NCBI GenBank assembly: GCA_030692355.1 | Contig: JAUYCF010000024.1 | Span: 1 to 61,866, forward strand | Source: Thiobacillus sp. | Lineage (GTDB): Bacteria; Pseudomonadota; Gammaproteobacteria; Burkholderiales; Thiobacillaceae | Length of the DNA stretch: 61,866 bases | Direction: 5' to 3' | In this document: positions 57,525 through 61,866 of the stretch, in pieces | How positions within the stretch are numbered: position 1 is the stretch's first letter | How the letters are laid out: every line of letters begins with the position of its first letter | Position numbers and translations under genes: made by a program | Notes under the pieces: generated by a model | Told to the model about the DNA's origin: nothing | The model's input: the letters and a program-made list of their open reading frames with translations, nothing else | Databases searched by the model: none

Positions 57525-58751
57525 ATGCAACCCGTCCATAAATCCGCCAAACTCGCCAGTGTGTGCTACGACATCCGTGGGCCGGTGCTGGCGCGCGCGC
57601 GCCAGATGGAAGAGGAGGGGCACCGTGTCATCAAGTTGAACATCGGTAATCCGGCGGCGTTCGGTTTCGAGGCGCCGGAGGAAATCGTCGTCGATGTGAT
57701 CCGCAACATCCGCGATGCCTCCGGCTACTCTGACTCCAAGGGCTTGTTCGCCGCACGCAAGGCGGTGATGCACTATTGCCAGCAGAAGCAGATTGCCGAT
57801 GTCACCATTGATGACATCTATCTCGGCAACGGTGTTTCCGAACTGATCGTCATGTCCATGCAGGGGTTGCTGGACAATGGCGACGAGGTATTGGTGCCGG
57901 CTCCCGACTATCCGCTATGGACGGCTGCCGTCACCCTGTCCGGGGGCACGCCGCGGCACTATCTCTGCGACGAGGGCGCCGGTTGGCTGCCCGACATTGC
58001 CGACATGCGCGCCAAGATCACCCCCCAGACCCGCGCCATCGTCGTCATCAACCCCAACAATCCCACCGGCGCCTTGTATCCGGATGACCTGCTGAAAGAA
58101 ATCGTCGAGCTGGCGCGCCAGCATCAGTTGATCATCTTCGCCGACGAAATCTACGACAAGGTGCTCTACGACGGCCGCACGCACACCTCGCTGGCCAGCC
58201 TGGCCGACGACGTGCTGTTCATCACCTTCAACGGCCTGTCGAAGAACTATCGGGCCTGTGGTTTTCGCGCCGGCTGGATGATCGTTTCCGGCGAAAAACG
58301 CCATGCGCAGGATTACATCGAGGGGCTGGGCATCCTCGCCTCGATGCGCCTGTGCTCCAATGTGCCGGGTCAGCACGCGATCCAGACCGCGCTGGGCGGC
58401 TATCAGAGCATCGATGAACTGGTGGCGCCGCAGGGTCGTTTGTCCAAGCAGCGCGACGTGGCCTGGGAACTGCTCTCGGCGATCCCCGGAGTTTCATGTG
58501 TCAAGCCACAGGCGGCGCTTTACTGCTTTCCGCGCCTCGACCCGAAAATTTACCCGATCAGCGACGACCAGCAGTTCATTCTTGAACTGGTAGAAACGGA
58601 AAAGGTGCTGCTGGTGCAGGGGCGCGGCTTCAACTGGCCGACCCCCGATCACTTTCGCGTCGTGTTCCTGCCCAACGTCGATGATCTCACCGAAGCCATC
58701 GGCCGCATCGCGCGTTTCCTTGATCAATATCGCAAGCGGCACGGCACCTGA
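57525..58751 (+). CDS. alaA: AlaA-type PLP-dependent aminotransferase
   Basis: A 408-residue fold-type I aminotransferase. QPVHKSAKLASVCYDIRGPV matches the AlaA N-terminus, so I use the ATG at 57525; GTG at 57510 is an alternative. VINPNNPTGALYP and FADEIYDKVLYDG position PLP, and the FNGLSKNYRACGFRAGW motif holds the Schiff-base lysine (SKNYR). It makes alanine from pyruvate and glutamate; relatives also accept other substrates. It lies 28 bases before hom, so the two are likely co-transcribed. Confidence 0.93.
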   Translation: MQPVHKSAKLASVCYDIRGPVLARARQMEEEGHRVIKLNIGNPAAFGFEAPEEIVVDVIRNIRDASGYSDSKGLFAARKAVMHYCQQKQIADVTIDDIYLGNGVSELIVMSMQGLLDNGDEVLVPAPDYPLWTAAVTLSGGTPRHYLCDEGAGWLPDIADMRAKITPQTRAIVVINPNNPTGALYPDDLLKEIVELARQHQLIIFADEIYDKVLYDGRTHTSLASLADDVLFITFNGLSKNYRACGFRAGWMIVSGEKRHAQDYIEGLGILASMRLCSNVPGQHAIQTALGGYQSIDELVAPQGRLSKQRDVAWELLSAIPGVSCVKPQAALYCFPRLDPKIYPISDDQQFILELVETEKVLLVQGRGFNWPTPDHFRVVFLPNVDDLTEAIGRIARFLDQYRKRHGT

Positions 58752-58779
58752 TCAATCTTTCTCACTTTTCCGAGTATTT

Positions 58780-60090
58780 ATGAAACCAATCAATGTTGGA
58801 TTGCTGGGCATCGGCACGGTCGGTGGCGGCACATTTACAGTTCTTTCCCGCAATGAAGCGGAAATCACCCGGCGCGCCGGCCGACCGATTCGCGTCACGC
58901 AAGTTGCCGACAAGAATCTTGAGCTGGCCAGGCAAGTTACCGGGGGCAAGGTGGCGGTGACGGATGACGCCTTTGCCGTGGTGAGCAACCCCGAGATCGA
59001 CATCGTTGTTGAACTGATCGGCGGCTGCGGCATAGCCAAGGAACTGGTGCTGAAGGCCATCGAGAACGGCAAGCATGTTGTTACCGCCAACAAGGCTTTA
59101 CTGGCGATGCATGGCAATGAAATCTTCGCCGCCGCCCAGAAAAAGGGGGTGATGGTCGCCTTCGAGGCGGCCGTGGCCGGTGGCATCCCGATCATCAAGG
59201 CGCTGCGCGAGGGCCTCACCGCCAACCGCATCCAGTGGATCGCCGGCATCATCAACGGCACCACCAACTTCATCCTTTCCGAGATGCGCGACAAGGGCCT
59301 GACCTTCGATGTCGTGCTCAAGGAGGCGCAGCGCCTGGGCTATGCCGAGGCTGATCCGACCTTCGACGTCGAAGGCGTCGATGCCGCGCACAAGTTGGCC
59401 ATCATGTCGGCGATTGCCTTCGGCATCCCGATGCAGTTCGACAAGGCGCACATCGAGGGCATCAGCAAGCTTGAAGCCGCCGACATCAAGTACGCCGAGC
59501 AATTGGGCTACCGCATCAAGCTGCTGGGCATCACCAGGCGCACGCCTGACGGCGTGGAGTTGCGCGTCCATCCGACCCTGATTCCTGCCCGGCGCCTGAT
59601 CGCCAATGTCGAGGGCGCGATGAACGCCGTGCTGGTGCAGGGTGACGCGGTTGGCGCCACGCTTTACTACGGCAAGGGCGCCGGCGCCGAGCCGACCGCC
59701 AGCGCGGTGATCGCCGATCTCGTCGATGTCACCCGCATGCAAACCGCCGATCCGGAACACCGCGTGCCGCATCTGGCTTTTCAGCCCGACCAGATGGACG
59801 ACCTCAAGGTATTGCCGATTGGCGAGGTGCGGACCGGCTACTACTTGCGCATGCGGGTCGAGGACAAGCCGGGGGTGCTTGCCGACATCACGCGCATCCT
59901 TGCCGATCAGCAAATTTCCATCGACGCCATGATCCAGCGCGAACCCGCCGAGGACGAGACGCAGACCGAAATCATCATGCTGACCCACATCGTGCGCGAA
60001 AAGCAGGTCGATGCGGCGATGCGCTTGATCGAGGCCTTGCCGGTCGTGACCGGGAAAATCGTGCGTTTGCGCCTCGAAGAGTTGAGCTGA
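58780..60090 (+). CDS. hom: Homoserine dehydrogenase
   Basis: A 436-residue enzyme reducing aspartate semialdehyde to homoserine for threonine and methionine. NVGLLGIGTVGGGTFTVL is the NAD(P)-binding site. GIINGTTNFILSEM and YAEADPTFDVEGVDAAHKLAI form the catalytic region with the key Lys. A C-terminal ACT domain (about 355-436, YYLRMRVEDKPGVLADITRIL) allows feedback control by threonine. The ATG at 58780 gives the family start. Next come a membrane protein (12-base gap) and thrC. Confidence 0.96.
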   Translation: MKPINVGLLGIGTVGGGTFTVLSRNEAEITRRAGRPIRVTQVADKNLELARQVTGGKVAVTDDAFAVVSNPEIDIVVELIGGCGIAKELVLKAIENGKHVVTANKALLAMHGNEIFAAAQKKGVMVAFEAAVAGGIPIIKALREGLTANRIQWIAGIINGTTNFILSEMRDKGLTFDVVLKEAQRLGYAEADPTFDVEGVDAAHKLAIMSAIAFGIPMQFDKAHIEGISKLEAADIKYAEQLGYRIKLLGITRRTPDGVELRVHPTLIPARRLIANVEGAMNAVLVQGDAVGATLYYGKGAGAEPTASAVIADLVDVTRMQTADPEHRVPHLAFQPDQMDDLKVLPIGEVRTGYYLRMRVEDKPGVLADITRILADQQISIDAMIQREPAEDETQTEIIMLTHIVREKQVDAAMRLIEALPVVTGKIVRLRLEELS

Positions 60091-60102
60091 CAGCTCCAGC
60101 AG

Positions 60103-61257
60103 ATGCTGGTCTATCTCGGCATCTGCGCCGTTCTGGCCTTTCTGGCGGCGCTGTTCGCGGCGTTACTCGCCGTACCGCCAGCGCCGACTATTCATATCGC
60201 CTTTGCCGCCGGCGCAATGCCACTGGTATTCGGCGCCATCATTCACTTCGTGCCGGTCCTGACCCGGACCGCCACGCCCGGGCGCCCGCTGCTGCTCCTG
60301 CCGCTCCTCGTCCAGCTTGCTGGCATTGCCACTCCGCTCGCCCTGGCCGGAATCCTGCCTGGTTGGAGCCTGCATGCCGCGGCGAGCGGGGTTGCGCTGG
60401 CAGCCCTGCTTCTGCTGGTGTGGATCACGCGTCGCCTGCGCGTCACGCTGGGCTCCCCGCATCCTGGTGCGCGCTGGTACGGGGCCGCGCTGCTCTGTCT
60501 GTTTTTTGCCGTCAGCCTGGTGCCGGTCTGGCTGGCACGGCCCGAACTGGGCGCGGTCTTGCGCCTGTTTCACCTGCATCTCAATACCGTGGGATTCATC
60601 GGCCTGGCGGCCCTGGGCACGCTGCCGGTGCTGGTGCCGACGGTGCTGGGACGCCCCGATCCGGCTGCCGCCGCGCGCTTGCGCCGTGAGCTGCCGATTG
60701 CCGCGAGCGGGGTGGTGCTGGTCGCGGCGGGAGCGGCCGGCGGTAACCCGGTCGGTGCCTGGCTGTCCCTCGGCGGTGCCGCGCTGCTGCTCTGGGTGGT
60801 CGGTAACAATCTGCTGGCCTGGCGGCGTACCTTTGGCTTCGCCGCGATAATCAACGCCGGAGCGGCGGCGTCATTGCTGGCGGCCACCACCGGCCTGGCG
60901 CTGCTGCTGCTGCTGGGCATGGCGCATGGTCTGGGGCTAATGTCAGCGCGCCCGGCGATTGCCAGTTTCGTGGCGGCCTTCCTGTTGCCGCTCGTCACTG
61001 GCGCACTAAGCCACTTGTTACCGGTCTGGCGCCATCCGGGCGCTAATTTGCCGCAGCGCCGCATCCTGCATGCACGTCTGGCCTGGGGCGGTCGCTGGCG
61101 TGCCGTGCTGTTTCTGGCGGGCGGGCTCTGGCTCGCGTTTGACGATGCGCGTGGGTGGCTGCCCGTGGCAATCGGCATGCTGCTGTTTGCCCTGCAGCTG
61201 CTGCGCGGATGGGTGGACAGGCCAGAACCCAGCGACGATAATTCCCGTCCGCATTAG
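60103..61257 (+). CDS. Polytopic membrane protein with conserved histidines, between hom and thrC
   Basis: A 384-residue protein with about 11-12 predicted helices. Histidines recur near helix ends: HIAFAAGAMPLVFGAIIHFVP, LFHLHLNTVGFIGLAALGTL and FLLPLVTGALSHLLPVWRHPG. This pattern resembles heme-copper oxidase-like or NnrS-type proteins, but I cannot name the family with certainty. It starts 12 bases after hom and ends 23 before thrC, so it is embedded in the threonine operon, an odd place for a redox or metal-binding protein. Confidence 0.7.
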   Translation: MLVYLGICAVLAFLAALFAALLAVPPAPTIHIAFAAGAMPLVFGAIIHFVPVLTRTATPGRPLLLLPLLVQLAGIATPLALAGILPGWSLHAAASGVALAALLLLVWITRRLRVTLGSPHPGARWYGAALLCLFFAVSLVPVWLARPELGAVLRLFHLHLNTVGFIGLAALGTLPVLVPTVLGRPDPAAAARLRRELPIAASGVVLVAAGAAGGNPVGAWLSLGGAALLLWVVGNNLLAWRRTFGFAAIINAGAAASLLAATTGLALLLLLGMAHGLGLMSARPAIASFVAAFLLPLVTGALSHLLPVWRHPGANLPQRRILHARLAWGGRWRAVLFLAGGLWLAFDDARGWLPVAIGMLLFALQLLRGWVDRPEPSDDNSRPH

Positions 61258-61280
61258 TCACTCGATAGCCAATACATCCC

Positions 61281-61866
61281 ATGAAATACATTTCCACGCG
61301 CGGTGGTGCCGCACCGCAGAACTTCAGCGACATTCTCCTCGGCGGCCTGGCATCCGACGGCGGCCTTTATCTGCCCGAAACCTATCCGCAGGTCAGCGCT
61401 GCAGAACTCGCCGCATGGCGCGAACTGCCTTATGCCGGGCTGGCGCTGCGCATCCTCGAAAAGTTCATCGACGACATTCCTGGCGACACGCTAAAGGATC
61501 TGGTTGAACGCGCCTACACGGCCCATACCTTCCGCCATACACGCCCCGGTTGCGATGCTGCTGACATCACGCCATTGACTACGCTCGAGCCGGGATTGCA
61601 AGAAACACGCCGGGCCGCCCCAAGTGTTTCTTTGCCCCCGAGGGGGGAAGCCGAGCGCGGCGAGGTTTGCGGGGGGGGGCTTTATCTGCTCGAACTGTCG
61701 AATGGCCCGACGCTGGCCTTCAAGGACATGGCGATGCAACTGCTCGGCAATCTGTTCGAGCATGTGCTATCTGTGCGCGGTGAAACCATCAATATCCTTG
61801 GTGCAACCTCGGGCGATACCGGCTCGGCGGCCGAGTACGCCATGCGCGGCAAGCACGGCGTGCGCG
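61281..61866 (+). CDS. thrC: Threonine synthase, 5' part, with an in-frame repeat insertion
   Basis: The gene runs off the window: 195 codons are visible. It starts KYISTRGGAAPQNFSDILLG, a standard ThrC N-terminus. LLELSNGPTLAFKDMAMQLLG carries the PLP lysine (FKDM), and ILGATSGDTGSAAEYAM the phosphate-binding loop. Between TPLTTLE and GLYLLELSNG lies about 27 extra residues of low-complexity sequence derived from a repeat, including nine consecutive G bases at 61671-61679. The frame stays open. The enzyme makes threonine from phosphohomoserine. Confidence 0.93.
   Translation, partial: MKYISTRGGAAPQNFSDILLGGLASDGGLYLPETYPQVSAAELAAWRELPYAGLALRILEKFIDDIPGDTLKDLVERAYTAHTFRHTRPGCDAADITPLTTLEPGLQETRRAAPSVSLPPRGEAERGEVCGGGLYLLELSNGPTLAFKDMAMQLLGNLFEHVLSVRGETINILGATSGDTGSAAEYAMRGKHGVR
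61598..61679 (+). repeat. CGGGCCGCCCCAAG-type repeat inside thrC
   Basis: The stretch begins near GGATTGCAAGAAACACGCC, contains TTGCCCCCGAGGGGGGAAGC (a hairpin) and ends in a G9 tract. Such GGGCCGCCCC/CCCCCGAGGGGG blocks are typical between genes of betaproteobacteria. Here it is inside a coding region and about 81 bases long, a multiple of three. Confidence 0.65.

Overview
The window reads as a chromosomal segment of a GC-rich betaproteobacterium. The gene order alaA-like aminotransferase, hom, thrC, together with the arsenic, DUF1631/EAL and lipid genes, suggests a Nitrosomonadales or Thiobacillus-like lineage; that placement is inference. The chromosome is full of short palindromic intergenic repeats of at least five families, and some of them lie inside reading frames.

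Layout. 0-4 kb: a small H-NS-type protein and two unrelated flavoproteins. 4.1-9.7 kb: an arsenic operon (arsR, arsC, acr3, an exported rhodanese, arsP-type permease, a Cys-tailed small protein, arsM, a thioredoxin-like disulfide protein) for reduction, efflux and methylation of arsenic. 9.7-10.2 kb: five tandem 83-84 bp REP-pair units. 10.2-18 kb: a universal stress protein and a tightly overlapped lipid cluster (fadD, lipoprotein hydrolase, ceramidase-like membrane protein, and an ACP/fatty-acyl-AMP-ligase/acyltransferase fusion interrupted in frame by repeats). 18-22 kb: a PilZ/DUF1631/GGDEF/EAL protein.

23.6-34 kb: a divergent locus around a MerR-family regulator that keeps the adenosylcobalamin light-sensor residues of CarH/LitR. 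Leftward lie SOUL heme-binding, lipocalin and CbiX-like genes. Rightward lies a ten-gene operon behind a clear sigma-70 promoter: small exported protein, glutathione peroxidase, FAD amine-oxidase-like protein, DUF1365, cyclopropane-fatty-acid synthase, chalcone-isomerase-like protein, MFS transporter, DUF3833, SDR and an NTF2-like protein. I infer a light or photo-oxidative membrane-lipid response.

34-36.3 kb: tRNA-Thr, gltX, an mntA antitoxin with a broken hepT, and tRNA-Val. 36.3-46.4 kb: an integrated element of about 10 kb bounded by perfect 58-bp direct repeats of the tRNA-Val 3' end. It carries integrase, AlpA-like regulator, TOPRIM and DUF3987 replication proteins, a phage-type major capsid protein, a possible Nu1-like packaging protein and an M41-like metallopeptidase, but no portal, large terminase or tail genes: a candidate capsid-encoding phage satellite.

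46.6-61.9 kb: rhlE, a thioredoxin/DsbD-like membrane fusion, a methyltransferase, a decayed J-domain gene next to hsp20, two exported proteins of unknown role, PIN-PhoH, a peroxiredoxin, an ArnD-like deacetylase with an ArnE/F-like transporter, an alaA-like aminotransferase, hom, a polytopic membrane protein, and the 5' part of thrC, which also carries an in-frame repeat insertion.
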